NCBI RefSeq assembly: GCF_900155475.1
Contig: NZ_FXAM01000001.1
Location: 2,529,501 to 2,593,500, forward strand
From: Methylomagnum ishizawai
GTDB taxonomy: Bacteria > Pseudomonadota > Gammaproteobacteria > Methylococcales > Methylococcaceae
Direction: 5' to 3'
DNA length: 64,000 nucleotides
The translations under genes were made by a program, and so were the position numbers. Positions 46,779 to 56,267 of this stretch are shown one piece after another. Under the pieces are notes generated by a model that saw nothing but the letters and a program-made list of their open reading frames with translations, did not search any database and had not been told where the DNA came from. Within the stretch, counting starts at the first letter, position 1, and each line of letters begins with the position of its first letter.

Positions 46779-48577
46779 CAGCTCTCGTCGCGGCCCGGCT
46801 TATTGGGCTTGCGCTTGGGCAGATGGACATCCACGTCGGCCCGCTTGCGGCCACCCGCCGGGCGATAGGGCGCATCGCCATCTTTTAACCGCAAGGGTTT
46901 GCGCGGGCCACGCTCGCCGCCTTCTTCCGGTTGCAGGTTGATGCGCTGGTTACGGACCCAGGTTTTTTTCAGGCGGGCGAAGCAATCGCCGGGCAGGTCT
47001 TCCGGCAGTTCCACCGTGCTGTGGGTGTCGTGCAGCTTGATCTGGCCGATGCGCCGGGCCGGGATGCCGCCCTCGTTGGCCAGCGCCCCGACGATATCCC
47101 TGGGGGTGACGCCATGCTCGCGGCCCACGTCGAGGGTGTAGCGGCGCATGGGTTCGGTATCGCGGCGGCGGTCGTCGCGGTCGCGGCGTTCCGGGCGGCG
47201 GTCGGAACCCCGGTCGCGGTCGAAGTCGCGGAATTCGCGTACCGGCGGTTCCGGCTCGTCCGGCGCGGCCAGGGGGCGTTCCTTATGCATCAGATGGGCG
47301 ATGGCGGCGGCGATATCGGCGGGTTCGCCCAGTTCCTCCGTCACCATCTGGTCGACCAATTCGCGGTAGAAACCGATGTCCTCGTTGTCCAGCACCTCGA
47401 CCAGCTGCGCCTTGAATTGCTCGATGCGGCGGTCGGCGATGTCTTGCAAGGTCGGCAGGCGCATCTGTTGGATGGGCTGGCGGGTGGCCTGCTCGATGGC
47501 CCGCAACATGCGGCGTTCACGCGGGGCCACGAACAGGATCGCCGTGCCCTTGCGCCCGGCCCGGCCCGTGCGGCCGATGCGGTGGACATAGGCTTCGGTG
47601 TCGTAGGGGATGTCGTAGTTCACCACATGGGTGATGCGTTCCACGTCCAGGCCACGGGCGGCGACATCGGTGGCGATGACGATATCCAACCCGCCCTTCT
47701 TCAAACGGTCGATGACCTTTTCGCGCAGGACCTGGCTCATGTCGCCGTTCAGCGCCGCCGCCTCGTAGCCGCGGGCTTCCAGCTTCTCGGCCAGTTCCAC
47801 GGTTTCGGTCTTGGTGCGGACGAAGATGATCATGGCGTCGATATCCTCGGCGTCGAGGATGCGGGTCAGGGCTTCCAGCTTTTGCAGGCCCGACACCAGC
47901 CAATATTGCTGGTTGATGGATTCGACGGTGGCGGTCTTGGCCTTGATCTTGACTTCTACCGGCTCGCGCAGCTGGCCGTCGGCGATCTTGCGGATCACCG
48001 GCGGCATGGTGGCGGAGAACAGGGCGGTCTGGCGGGTGTCAGGGGTGTGTTCGAGGATCCATTCCACATCCTCGATGAAACCCATGCGCAGCATCTCGTC
48101 GGCCTCGTCGAGGACCAGGGTGGTGAGCGCATCCAGGTTCAAGGTGCCCCGGCGCAAATGGTCCATGACCCGCCCTGGGGTGCCGACCACGACATGGACG
48201 CCGCGGGCGAGGTGGCGCAATTGCAGGGTCATGCCCTGGCCACCGTAGATGGGCAGGATATGGAAACCTTCGAGGTGGCGGGCGTAGGTCTGGAACGCCT
48301 CGGCGACCTGGATGGCGAGTTCGCGGGTCGGGGCCAGCACCAGGGCTTGCGGGGCGCGGCGCTCGATATCGATGCGGTTGAGGACGGGCAGGGCGAAGGC
48401 GGCGGTTTTGCCGGTGCCGGTTTGGGCTTGGCCGATGAGGTCGCGTCCGGCCAGAAGGTGCGGGATGCACGCGGCCTGGATGGGGGAGGGGTTCTCGTAG
48501 CCGATTTCCTGGATGGTTTGCAGGAGTTCCGGGGAAAGGCCGAGGTCTTCGAAGGAGAGGTTGGTTTCGTCGGTCAT
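46778..48577 (-). CDS. deaD: DEAD-box RNA helicase DeaD/CsdA
   Basis: 599 residues. Q motif at the start (LSFEDLGLSPELLQTIQEIG), Walker A AQTGTGKT, DEAD box (VLDEADEML), SATMPPVI, and HRIGRTGRAG. Residues about 480-555 form the DbpA-like RNA-binding domain (YTLDVGREHGVTPRDIVGALANEGG read in parts) preceded by an Arg/Asp/Glu-rich linker. It unwinds structured RNA in ribosome assembly and mRNA decay, particularly in the cold. The 193-base leader to ettA includes a hairpin. Confidence 0.95.
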   Translation of the reverse strand: MTDETNLSFEDLGLSPELLQTIQEIGYENPSPIQAACIPHLLAGRDLIGQAQTGTGKTAAFALPVLNRIDIERRAPQALVLAPTRELAIQVAEAFQTYARHLEGFHILPIYGGQGMTLQLRHLARGVHVVVGTPGRVMDHLRRGTLNLDALTTLVLDEADEMLRMGFIEDVEWILEHTPDTRQTALFSATMPPVIRKIADGQLREPVEVKIKAKTATVESINQQYWLVSGLQKLEALTRILDAEDIDAMIIFVRTKTETVELAEKLEARGYEAAALNGDMSQVLREKVIDRLKKGGLDIVIATDVAARGLDVERITHVVNYDIPYDTEAYVHRIGRTGRAGRKGTAILFVAPRERRMLRAIEQATRQPIQQMRLPTLQDIADRRIEQFKAQLVEVLDNEDIGFYRELVDQMVTEELGEPADIAAAIAHLMHKERPLAAPDEPEPPVREFRDFDRDRGSDRRPERRDRDDRRRDTEPMRRYTLDVGREHGVTPRDIVGALANEGGIPARRIGQIKLHDTHSTVELPEDLPGDCFARLKKTWVRNQRINLQPEEGGERGPRKPLRLKDGDAPYRPAGGRKRADVDVHLPKRKPNKPGRDES

Positions 48578-48733
48578 GTGTTTCTGCTGAGTGAGGAAAG
48601 GGGTGGGGCCGCGCCGGAAGGGCGGCGGTCATCAAAATGGCTTGCCGATGGCCACCGTAGAGTGGGTGGCGATGGGAAAGCCGATTCGGTTGCTGGTTCG
48701 CGGTTCCTTTGTTTTGGGAAGCGCCGGGAGACT

Positions 48734-48751
48734 CCCAGGCCGAAACCTGGG
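48734..48751 (-). terminator. Hairpin between ettA and deaD
   Basis: CCCAGG-CCGAAA-CCTGGG, extendable with GGGA/TCCC on either side. It lies just after the ettA stop on its strand. Without a T run it may be a partial terminator or part of the deaD 5' leader. Confidence 0.4.
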
Positions 48752-48770
48752 AATCCCGCAGTCCTTAGGA

Positions 48771-50438
48771 TTAACCCATCAGCGGCTTATACCGGATGCG
48801 GTGCGGATTCTCGGCTTCGTCGCCCAGGCGGCGCTTGCGGTCGGCCTCGTAGTCGGCGTAATTGCCCTCGAACCACACCACTTTGCTTTCGCCCTCGAAA
48901 GCCAGCATGTGGGTGGCGATGCGGTCCAGGAACCAGCGGTCGTGCGAGATCACCACCGCGCAGCCGGGGAAGTCGAGCAAGGCTTCTTCCAATGCCCGCA
49001 GGGTTTCCACGTCCAGGTCGTTGGTCGGTTCGTCCAACAGCAGGACGTTGCCGCCGCTCTTCAGCAGCTTGGCCAGATGGACGCGGTTGCGTTCGCCGCC
49101 CGACAGGTCGCCGATGCGCTTTTGCTGGTCGGAGCCCTTGAAGTTGAAGCGGCCACAGTAGGCGCGGGATGGCGTCTGGTAATTGCCGACGGTAATCATG
49201 TCGAGTCCGTCGGAAATCTCCTCCCAGACGGTCTTGTTGGGGTCGAGATGGTCGCGGGTTTGATCGACATGGGCGATTTGCACGGTTTCGCCATGGCGGA
49301 TGGTACCACTATCCGGCGGTTCTATGCCCGCGATCATGCGGAATAGGGTGGTTTTGCCCGCGCCATTGGGGCCGATGATGCCGACGATGCCGCCGGGCGG
49401 CAGCCGGAAGCTCAGGTCGTCGACCAACAAACGGTCGCCGAAGCCTTTCCGCAAGCTTTTCACCTCGACCACCATATCCCCGAGCCGCGGCCCCGGCGGG
49501 ATGTAGATTTCCTTGGTTTCGTTGCGCTTTTGGGTTTCCTGGTTGGCGAGTTCGTCGAAGCGCTGCAAACGGGCCTTGCTCTTGGCGTGGCGGCCTTTGG
49601 GGTTGGCGCGGACCCATTCCAATTCGGCCTTCATGGCTTTCTGGCGGGCGGATTCCTGTTTTTCCTCGATGGCGAGGCGTTTTTCCTTCTGGTCCAGCCA
49701 GGAGGAATAATTGCCTTCCCAGGGGATGCCGTGGCCGCGGTCGAGTTCCAGAATCCAGCCCGCGACGTTGTCGAGGAAATAGCGGTCGTGGGTGACGGCG
49801 ATCACGGTGCCGGGGAAATCGTGGAGGAAGCGTTCCAGCCAGGCCACCGATTCGGCGTCGAGGTGGTTGGTGGGTTCGTCCAGCAGCAGCATGTCGGGGC
49901 TGGACAGTAGCAAGCGGCACAGGGCCACGCGGCGTTTTTCGCCCCCCGAAAGTTTGGTGACATCGGCGTCCCAGTCCGGGAGGCGGAGGGCGTCGGCGGC
50001 GATTTCCAGGGTGCGGTCGAGGTTGTGGCCGTCGCTGGCCTGGATGATGCCTTCCAGCCGGGCCTGTTCGGCGGCGAGGGTGTCGAAATCGGCGTCCGGT
50101 TCGGCATAGGCGGCGTAGACCGCGTCCAGTTGGGCCAAGGCGTCCTTGATGTGGGACAGGGCTTCCTCGACATTGCCGCGCACGTTCTTGCTGGGGTCGA
50201 GTTGCGGTTCTTGCGGCAGGTAGCCGATGTTGATGCCGGGTTGCGGGCGGGCTTCGCCGTTGTAATCCTGATCGACCCCGGCCATGATCCGCAATAGGCT
50301 GGATTTGCCGGAGCCGTTGAGTCCCAGCACGCCGATCTTGGCACCGGGGAAGAAGGAGAGCGAGATGTCCCGGAGGATTTCGCGCTTGGGCGGGACGACC
50401 TTGCCCACCCGGTTCATTGTATAAATATATTGAGCCAT
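48771..50438 (-). CDS. ettA: Energy-dependent translational throttle protein EttA
   Basis: 555 residues, the standard length. Two ABC-F ATPase domains with GLNGSGKSS and GPNGAGKTT Walker A motifs, LSGGEKRR and LSGGERNR signatures, the toothlike arm in the first domain ([22 protein letters not shown]) and the PtIM linker ([28 protein letters not shown] read in parts, 265-300). EttA binds the ribosomal E site and gates the first peptide bonds according to ADP/ATP ratio. Confidence 0.96.
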   Translation of the reverse strand: MAQYIYTMNRVGKVVPPKREILRDISLSFFPGAKIGVLGLNGSGKSSLLRIMAGVDQDYNGEARPQPGINIGYLPQEPQLDPSKNVRGNVEEALSHIKDALAQLDAVYAAYAEPDADFDTLAAEQARLEGIIQASDGHNLDRTLEIAADALRLPDWDADVTKLSGGEKRRVALCRLLLSSPDMLLLDEPTNHLDAESVAWLERFLHDFPGTVIAVTHDRYFLDNVAGWILELDRGHGIPWEGNYSSWLDQKEKRLAIEEKQESARQKAMKAELEWVRANPKGRHAKSKARLQRFDELANQETQKRNETKEIYIPPGPRLGDMVVEVKSLRKGFGDRLLVDDLSFRLPPGGIVGIIGPNGAGKTTLFRMIAGIEPPDSGTIRHGETVQIAHVDQTRDHLDPNKTVWEEISDGLDMITVGNYQTPSRAYCGRFNFKGSDQQKRIGDLSGGERNRVHLAKLLKSGGNVLLLDEPTNDLDVETLRALEEALLDFPGCAVVISHDRWFLDRIATHMLAFEGESKVVWFEGNYADYEADRKRRLGDEAENPHRIRYKPLMG

Positions 50439-50533
50439 TTCAATGCCATGCCTTCGGCGTGAAAACCGATATTATTTCACGGTTCGCCGCCGGGTTCACG
50501 GCGTGTAGTTTCGCGGATGGAGGGGAGCAGCCG

Positions 50534-51688
50534 ATGCGGCTAGAAGGTGGAATGAAAACGCGGGTCGTGCGGCGCTTGGCCGAAGTCGATGCCGCCGCGT
50601 GGAACGCGCTGACCGGAGGGGCTTATCCGTTCCTGCGCCATGAGTTCCTGTCGGCCTTGGAAGAATGCGGTTGCCTGGGCCAGCGGGTCGGGTGGATGCC
50701 GCGGCATTTGTTGTTCGAGGACGGGGCGGGGCGCTTGGTCGCCGCTTGTCCGATGTACCTCAAATTTAATTCCTTCGGGGAGTTCGTGTTCGATGGGGCC
50801 TGGGCCAGCGCCTATGAGCGCTCGGGCCTCGATTATTACCCCAAACTGGTGGTGGCCGCGCCGTTCACGCCCGCCACCGGACCACGGTTGTTGATCGCCC
50901 CGGAATACCGCTCCGCCGCACTGGCGGCGGCGATGATGGAAGCGGCCATCGAACTGGCCGATGAGGCCGGGGTGTCTTCGTTGCATTGGTTGTTCGCCAC
51001 CGACGCCGATTTGCTGGGATCGCCGCGCTTGATGCGGCGGCTGGGCTGCCAATTCCATTGGGAGAACCGGGATTACCGGGATTTCGGCGATTTCCTGGCG
51101 GGGTTCACCGCCAAGCGGCGCAAGGAGGTCCAGCGCGAGCGGCGCTTGGTGCGGGAGGCGGGCGTCGAGTTGGAGCGTATCCAGGGTGGCGCTGTCGTGC
51201 CGGAACTCTGGCGCAAGGTCCACGAGCTTTATTGCGCGACCTTCGCTAAGCACGGCAATTATCCGGCGCTGACCGAGGCGTTCTTCCGCGAAATCGCCGC
51301 TACCATGGGCGATCAGGTGATGCTGGTGCTGGCCCGGCGTGGCGGGGACGTTATCGGCGCGGCTTATTTCCTGGTGGGGACCGAGTGTTTGTATGGCCGT
51401 TATTGGGGGTGTTGGGAGGAGGTGCCCGGTCTCCATTTCGAGGCGTGCTATTACCAGGGCATCGAGTATTGCATCGGGAACGGCCTGAAACGGTTCGAGC
51501 CGGGTGCCCAGGGCGAACACAAGATCAGCCGGGGGTTCTTGCCGACGCCGACCTGGTCGGCGCATTGGATCGCGCATCCGGGATTTAAGGAGCCTATCGC
51601 CCGGTTTTTGGAGCGGGAGGAACAGGGGATGCTGGGGTATATGGCGGAGCTTGGGGAGCGGTCGCCGTTCAAGGACGGTGGGGCATGA
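50534..51688 (+). CDS. COG3146-type GNAT acyltransferase
   Basis: 384 residues. Two GNAT-like halves; diagnostic blocks are WMPRHLLFEDGAGRLVAACPMYLKFNSFGEFVFDGAWASAY (quoted as parts), SSLHWLFA, GCQFHWENRDYRDFGDFL, KRRKEVQRERR and the C-terminal FEACYYQGIEYCI and EPGAQGEHKISRGF. The COG3146 family is labelled peptidoglycan biosynthesis or N-acetyltransferase but biochemical function is not settled. GGGGAG lies 6 bases before the ATG at 50534; an ATG at 50552 is also possible. It precedes aat with a 72-base gap, a common neighbour pair. Confidence 0.75.
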   Translation: MRLEGGMKTRVVRRLAEVDAAAWNALTGGAYPFLRHEFLSALEECGCLGQRVGWMPRHLLFEDGAGRLVAACPMYLKFNSFGEFVFDGAWASAYERSGLDYYPKLVVAAPFTPATGPRLLIAPEYRSAALAAAMMEAAIELADEAGVSSLHWLFATDADLLGSPRLMRRLGCQFHWENRDYRDFGDFLAGFTAKRRKEVQRERRLVREAGVELERIQGGAVVPELWRKVHELYCATFAKHGNYPALTEAFFREIAATMGDQVMLVLARRGGDVIGAAYFLVGTECLYGRYWGCWEEVPGLHFEACYYQGIEYCIGNGLKRFEPGAQGEHKISRGFLPTPTWSAHWIAHPGFKEPIARFLEREEQGMLGYMAELGERSPFKDGGA

Positions 51689-51760
51689 AGGTCTTGCGCC
51701 CAGCGGGTCGGCAAGTTTCTCGGGTATACTCGGGCCGTTGCCCGATTCCATCCTCCACCC

Positions 51761-52465
51761 ATGCTCACCGTCCTCAACCCCTTCGATAAGCACCAACCCT
51801 TCCCCACCGTGGACAAGGCTTTGCGCGATCCCAACGGGCTGTTGGCCATGGGCGGTTGCCTCTCCCCGGAACGGCTGTGCAACGCCTACCGCCGTGGCAT
51901 CTTTCCCTGGTTCGGCGAGAACGAGCCGATCCTGTGGTGGTCGCCCGATCCCAGGCTGGTGCTACGGCCCGAGCAGGTCAAGGTGTCCCGCAGCCTCGGC
52001 AAGCGGCTCAAGCGCGGCGAATTCGCCTTCACCCACGATGTTTGCTTCGCCGACGTGGTCGAGGCTTGCGCCGGACCCCGATCGATGGCGGCGGGTACCT
52101 GGATCACCGCCGACATGAAGCGGGCCTATCGCCGCCTGTACGAGCAGGGGTTGGCCCATTCCTTCGAGGCTTGGCGGGAAGGCAGGTTGGTGGGGGGGTT
52201 GTATGGCGTGGCTTTGGGGCGGGTGTTTTTCGGTGAGTCGATGTTCCACCGCGCCACCGACGCTTCCAAGGCCGCGTTCGCCTATGCCTGCGGGCGGTTG
52301 GCGGAGTGGGGCTATGCGCTGATCGATTGCCAGGTCCATACCCAGCATTTGGCGAGCCTTGGGGCCGGGGAAATCCCGCGCCGCGAATTCGTCCGCCTGC
52401 TTAACCTCTATTGCGAACAAACCGCCGCGTCCGGGGCGTGGCAACCCAGGGAAGAATCCTTATGA
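51761..52465 (+). CDS. aat: Leucyl/phenylalanyl-tRNA-protein transferase
   Basis: 234 residues. LLAMGGCLSPERLCNAYRRGIFPWF, PILWWSPDPRLVL, WITADMKRAYRRLYEQGLAHSFEAW and GLYGVALGRVFFGESMF (each a family block) identify it. It adds Leu or Phe to proteins with N-terminal Lys or Arg, creating a primary N-degron read by ClpS. The stop overlaps the bpt start (ATGA). Confidence 0.97.
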   Translation: MLTVLNPFDKHQPFPTVDKALRDPNGLLAMGGCLSPERLCNAYRRGIFPWFGENEPILWWSPDPRLVLRPEQVKVSRSLGKRLKRGEFAFTHDVCFADVVEACAGPRSMAAGTWITADMKRAYRRLYEQGLAHSFEAWREGRLVGGLYGVALGRVFFGESMFHRATDASKAAFAYACGRLAEWGYALIDCQVHTQHLASLGAGEIPRREFVRLLNLYCEQTAASGAWQPREESL

Positions 52466-53181
52466 AATCCATCCCCCTTTATCTCGGCTACGAGCACGAT
52501 TGCGATTATCTTCCAGGGCAACGGGCGCGGATGGCTTATGTGTCGCCCAGGGTGGCGCTGGACCCCGTGTTGTATACCCGGCTCGCGGCCAGCGGGTTCC
52601 GGCGCAGCGGCGATTTGGTCTACCGGCCCCACTGCCTGGATTGCTCGGCCTGTGTTCCGGTGCGGATTCCGGCCGTCCGTTTCCAGCCCAGCCGCGCCCA
52701 GCGCCGGGTCGCCAAGCTCAACGCCGATTTGCGCGTGGTGCGGAAATACGATGTTTTCGACGAGCGGCATTATCGGCTGTATATGCGCTACTTGGAATCG
52801 CGCCATGCCGACGGCCATATGGCGTTGTCCAGCCCGGAGGATTACATCCAGTTCGTCGGCAGCGATTGGGGCGATACCGGCTTGTACGAGTTCCTGGAAG
52901 GGGACGAATTGCGGGCGGTGGCGGTGGTCGACCACCTAAGCGACGGATTATCGGCGGTTTATACCTTTTACGACCCGGAAGCGCCGCGCCGGAGCCTGGG
53001 CACCCAGGCCGTGCTGTGGCAGATCGACGAGGCCCGGCGGCGCGGATTGCCCTGGGTGTACCTGGGATTCTGGATTTCGGGATGCCGCAAGATGGCCTAT
53101 AAGGATGCGTTCAGGCCGTTCGAGGTGCTGCGGGAGGGAGGCTGGACCCCGTGGGACGGAGGCGGCAATGCCAGGGTTTGA
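52462..53181 (+). CDS. bpt: Bacterial leucyl-transferase Bpt (ATE-like)
   Basis: 239 residues. LVYRPHCLDCSACVPVRIP carries the Cys-x2-Cys pair, RAQRRVAKLN follows, and the C-terminal half reads YTFYDPEAPRRSLGTQAVL and GFWISGCRKMAYKDAFRP. Bpt transfers Leu to N-terminal Asp or Glu, complementing Aat in the bacterial N-end rule. ATG at 52462 is coupled to aat. An infA promoter overlaps its stop. Confidence 0.95.
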   Translation: MKSIPLYLGYEHDCDYLPGQRARMAYVSPRVALDPVLYTRLAASGFRRSGDLVYRPHCLDCSACVPVRIPAVRFQPSRAQRRVAKLNADLRVVRKYDVFDERHYRLYMRYLESRHADGHMALSSPEDYIQFVGSDWGDTGLYEFLEGDELRAVAVVDHLSDGLSAVYTFYDPEAPRRSLGTQAVLWQIDEARRRGLPWVYLGFWISGCRKMAYKDAFRPFEVLREGGWTPWDGGGNARV

Positions 53182-53183
53182 TG

Positions 53184-53192
53184 TGCTATCAT
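53184..53192 (+). promoter_or_regulatory. Extended -10 promoter for infA
   Basis: TGC-TATCAT overlapping the end of bpt, giving a leader of about 40 bases. A GCGCTT/AAGCGC hairpin (53195-53211) lies at the expected transcript start. infA thus can be made independently of the transferase genes, as in E. coli. Confidence 0.45.
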
Positions 53193-53238
53193 TCGCGCTT
53201 TGCCGAAGCGCGGCGCGATACGTTTAGAGAAGAGGTTT

Positions 53239-53457
53239 ATGTCGAAAGAAGATCATATCGAAATGGAAGGCAAGGTGATCGAAACCCTGCCCAATACCAC
53301 TTTCCGGGTGCAGTTGGATAATGGCCACACCATCATCGCCCATATCTCCGGTAAGATGCGGAAGCATTACATCCGCATCCTGACCGGGGATCGGGTGAAG
53401 GTCGAAATGACCCCCTACGATCTATCCAAGGGCCGCATCACCTTCCGCCAACGCTGA
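53239..53457 (+). CDS. infA: Translation initiation factor IF-1
   Basis: 72 residues, one S1-type OB fold: [44 protein letters not shown] and the final RITFRQR. It blocks the ribosomal A site during initiation. The stop is 2 bases from the convergent clpA stop, with no terminator hairpin between them. Confidence 0.97.
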   Translation: MSKEDHIEMEGKVIETLPNTTFRVQLDNGHTIIAHISGKMRKHYIRILTGDRVKVEMTPYDLSKGRITFRQR

Positions 53458-53459
53458 AC

Positions 53460-55727
53460 TCAGGCGGGCTCGGGCGCCACCCGTGCGCTTTCGAACTCGA
53501 ACGAAAGCTTGTCTTCCTCCACCCCGATCCTGACGATCCCGCCTTCGGTCAGCCTGCCGAACAATATTTCCTCGGCCAGGGGCTTCTTGATGTTCTCCTG
53601 AATCACGCGGCTCATGGGCCGCGCCCCCATCTTGGGGTCGAAGCCATGCTCGGCCAGCCATTCCCGCGCGTCGGGTTCCAACACCAGGGACACCCGCTTT
53701 TCCGCCAACTGCGTTTCCAGTTCGAACAGGAACTTGTCCACCACTTGGCCGATGGTGTCGATGCTGAGCGGCTTGAATTGGATCACGGCGTCGAGGCGGT
53801 TGCGGAATTCCGGGGAGAACGAGCGTTCGATCACCTTCATGCTGTCGGTGCTGTGGTCCTGTTGGGTGAAGCCGATGGAGGGCCGTCCGCCTTCCGCCGC
53901 GCCGGCGTTGGTGGTCATCACCAGGATGATGTTGCGGAAATCGGCCTTGCGTCCGTTGTTGTCGGTCAAGGTGCCGTGGTCCATGACTTGCAGCAGCAGG
54001 TTGAACACATCGCCGTGGGCCTTTTCGATTTCGTCCAACAGCAACACCGCGTGCGGATGCTTGGTGACTTCCTCGGTGAGGAGGCCGCCCTGGTCGAAGC
54101 CGACATAGCCGGGCGGTGCGCCGATCAAACGGGACACGGTGTGGCGTTCCATGTATTCCGACATGTCGAAGCGGATCAATTCCACGCCCAGCACCTTGGC
54201 GAGCTGGCGGGTGACTTCGGTCTTGCCGACGCCGGTGGGGCCGGAGAACAGGAAGCAGCCGATAGGCTTCTGGGTTTCCCGCAGACCCGCCCGTGCCAGC
54301 TTGATGGCGGCCGAGAGCGCCGTGATGGCCGCGTCCTGGCCGAACACCAACATCTTCAGGTTTTTTTCCAGATCGCGCAGCTTGTCCTTGTCGTTGGTGG
54401 ACACGGTTTTCGGCGGGATGCGGGCGATCTTGGATACGATATCCTCGATTTCCAGGGTGCCGATCAGCTTCTTGCGGCGGGAGACCGGTTGCAGCCGTTG
54501 GCAAGCCCCGGCTTCGTCGATCACGTCGATGGCCTTGTCGGGTAAATGCCGGTCGGTGATGTAGCGGTCGGAGAGTTCCGCCGCCGTGCGCAGGGCCGCG
54601 AGCGAGTATTTCACCTCGTGGTGCTTCTCGAACCGGGTCTTGAGTCCCTTGAGGATTTGGTAGGTTTCATCGACCGTGGGTTCGTGGACATCGATCTTCT
54701 GGAAGCGGCGGGCCAGGGCGCGGTCCTTTTCGAAGATGCCGCGATATTCCTGGTAGGTGGTCGAACCGATACAACGTAGGTCGCCCGAGGCCAGCACTGG
54801 CTTGATGAGGTTGGAGGCGTCCATCACCCCGCCCGAAGCCGAACCGGCACCAATGATGGTGTGGATTTCGTCGATGAACAGGATGGAGTTCGGTTCCTTC
54901 TTCAATTGCGCCAACAGGGCTTTCAGGCGTTTTTCAAAGTCGCCGCGGTATTTGGTGCCCGCCACCAAGGCACCCAGGTCCAGGGAATAGATGGTGCTTT
55001 CGGCCAGGATGTCCGGGACTTCGTTGTCGATGATCTTCTTGGCCAGTCCCTCGGCGATGGCGGTTTTGCCGACCCCGGCCTCGCCGACCAACAGCGGGTT
55101 GTTCTTGCGGCGGCGGCAGAGGACTTGCACCGTGCGCTCGATTTCGTCCTTGCGGCCGATCAGGGGATCGATCTTGCCGCGCTTGGCCATTTCGTTGAGG
55201 TTGGTGGCGAATTTTTCCAACGGGTTGGCGTTGGAGGTGTCGCTTTCATCCCCATCCGGGCTACCGGATTTGGTGGCGGGTTCGGCTTCCTCGCGCACTT
55301 TGGAGATGCCGTGGGAAATGTAGTTCACCACGTCCAGCCGGGTCACGTCCTGTTTGTTCAGCAGGTAGACCGCCTGGGAATCCTGTTCGCTGAAGATGGC
55401 GACCAGGATATTGGCCCCGGTGACTTCCTTCTTGCCGGAGGATTGCACATGGAAAGCCGCCCGTTGCAGTACCCTTTGGAAACCCAGGGTCGGCTGGGTT
55501 TCGCGCTTGACGCCGGGAGGGATCAAGGGGGTGGTTTCGTCGAGGAAATCGATCAATTCCTTGCGGAGCGGGTCGAGCCGGGCACCGCAGGCCTTGAGGA
55601 CTTCCACCGCGACGGCGTTGTCGAGCATCGCCAGCAGCAGATGTTCGACGGTGATGAATTCGTGCCGCTTTTCGTAGGCCGACCGGAACGCGACATTCAG
55701 CGAGTGTTCGAGATCTTTGCTTAACAT
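53460..55727 (-). CDS. clpA: ATP-dependent Clp protease ATP-binding subunit ClpA
   Basis: 755 residues. N-domain with the ClpS-docking start (MLSKDLEHSLNVAFRSAYE), first AAA domain (GEAGVGKTA, then RRRKNNPLLV before it), second AAA domain (GPTGVGKTE), and the IGx loop region. ATG at 55727 matches the family; a TTG two codons earlier is open. It unfolds ClpS-delivered N-degron substrates for ClpP, which is encoded elsewhere. It follows clpS after 13 bases. Confidence 0.97.
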   Translation of the reverse strand: MLSKDLEHSLNVAFRSAYEKRHEFITVEHLLLAMLDNAVAVEVLKACGARLDPLRKELIDFLDETTPLIPPGVKRETQPTLGFQRVLQRAAFHVQSSGKKEVTGANILVAIFSEQDSQAVYLLNKQDVTRLDVVNYISHGISKVREEAEPATKSGSPDGDESDTSNANPLEKFATNLNEMAKRGKIDPLIGRKDEIERTVQVLCRRRKNNPLLVGEAGVGKTAIAEGLAKKIIDNEVPDILAESTIYSLDLGALVAGTKYRGDFEKRLKALLAQLKKEPNSILFIDEIHTIIGAGSASGGVMDASNLIKPVLASGDLRCIGSTTYQEYRGIFEKDRALARRFQKIDVHEPTVDETYQILKGLKTRFEKHHEVKYSLAALRTAAELSDRYITDRHLPDKAIDVIDEAGACQRLQPVSRRKKLIGTLEIEDIVSKIARIPPKTVSTNDKDKLRDLEKNLKMLVFGQDAAITALSAAIKLARAGLRETQKPIGCFLFSGPTGVGKTEVTRQLAKVLGVELIRFDMSEYMERHTVSRLIGAPPGYVGFDQGGLLTEEVTKHPHAVLLLDEIEKAHGDVFNLLLQVMDHGTLTDNNGRKADFRNIILVMTTNAGAAEGGRPSIGFTQQDHSTDSMKVIERSFSPEFRNRLDAVIQFKPLSIDTIGQVVDKFLFELETQLAEKRVSLVLEPDAREWLAEHGFDPKMGARPMSRVIQENIKKPLAEEILFGRLTEGGIVRIGVEEDKLSFEFESARVAPEPA

Positions 55728-55740
55728 AATCAAGACCCTG

Positions 55741-56061
55741 CTAGGTCTCCTCCATGCTGCACAGCAAGGGATGCTGGTGCTGCCGGGAGTAGTCGTTTAC
55801 CAAGCGGACTTTGGTTTCCGCCACGTCTTTTGAGAAAACACCGCACACGCCGATACCCCGTGTATGGACATGGAGCATGACCTGGGTGGCTTTTTCCTCG
55901 CTCATGCCGAAGAAGGTTTTCAGCACTTCGACCACGAAATCCATCGGGGTGAAGTCATCGTTCAACAAGACAACCTTGTATAGGGGAGGCCGCTTGAGTT
56001 TGGGTTCTGCTTCCTGGACAGCAAGATCGTCGTTGAGCTTGTGATCAGGATGTTGGGCCAT
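55741..56061 (-). CDS. clpS: ClpS adaptor protein
   Basis: 106 residues. After an acidic tail the core reads [23 protein letters not shown] (read in parts), with the ND-D pocket (Asn-Asp-Asp and Thr-Pro-Met-Asp) and [13 protein letters not shown] that binds primary N-degrons. It recruits such proteins to ClpA. The start at 56061 matches the family; open upstream sequence covers its promoter. Confidence 0.96.
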   Translation of the reverse strand: MAQHPDHKLNDDLAVQEAEPKLKRPPLYKVVLLNDDFTPMDFVVEVLKTFFGMSEEKATQVMLHVHTRGIGVCGVFSKDVAETKVRLVNDYSRQHQHPLLCSMEET

Positions 56062-56110
56062 CTCTTGGAATCCTATATTGCGAACAGGCCGGATCGTTTC
56101 GGCGGAACTT

Positions 56111-56139
56111 ACTATAGCACCGGGCAAGGGGCTTGTCTT
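56111..56139 (-). promoter_or_regulatory. Promoter for clpS-clpA
   Basis: On the minus strand AAGACA (-35), 17 bases, then TGC-TATAGT (extended -10). Expected leader about 40-50 bases to the clpS ATG. Confidence 0.5.
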
Positions 56140-56267
56140 AACCCCAGGCGGCGGTATTTGGGGTGGTTAAAGGTGTCGGTGTGATACCGTTCGCGGCATT
56201 ATCCCGTGGGCGATATTGGCCGAAAATGGGGGGCCGGGCGGCGGCGGGCCACCTCGGCCCCGGTCCG

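Noticed and set aside
46931-49141. Long plus-strand frame opposite deaD and ettA
   Set aside because: Antisense to two strongly conserved genes and low in sequence complexity.
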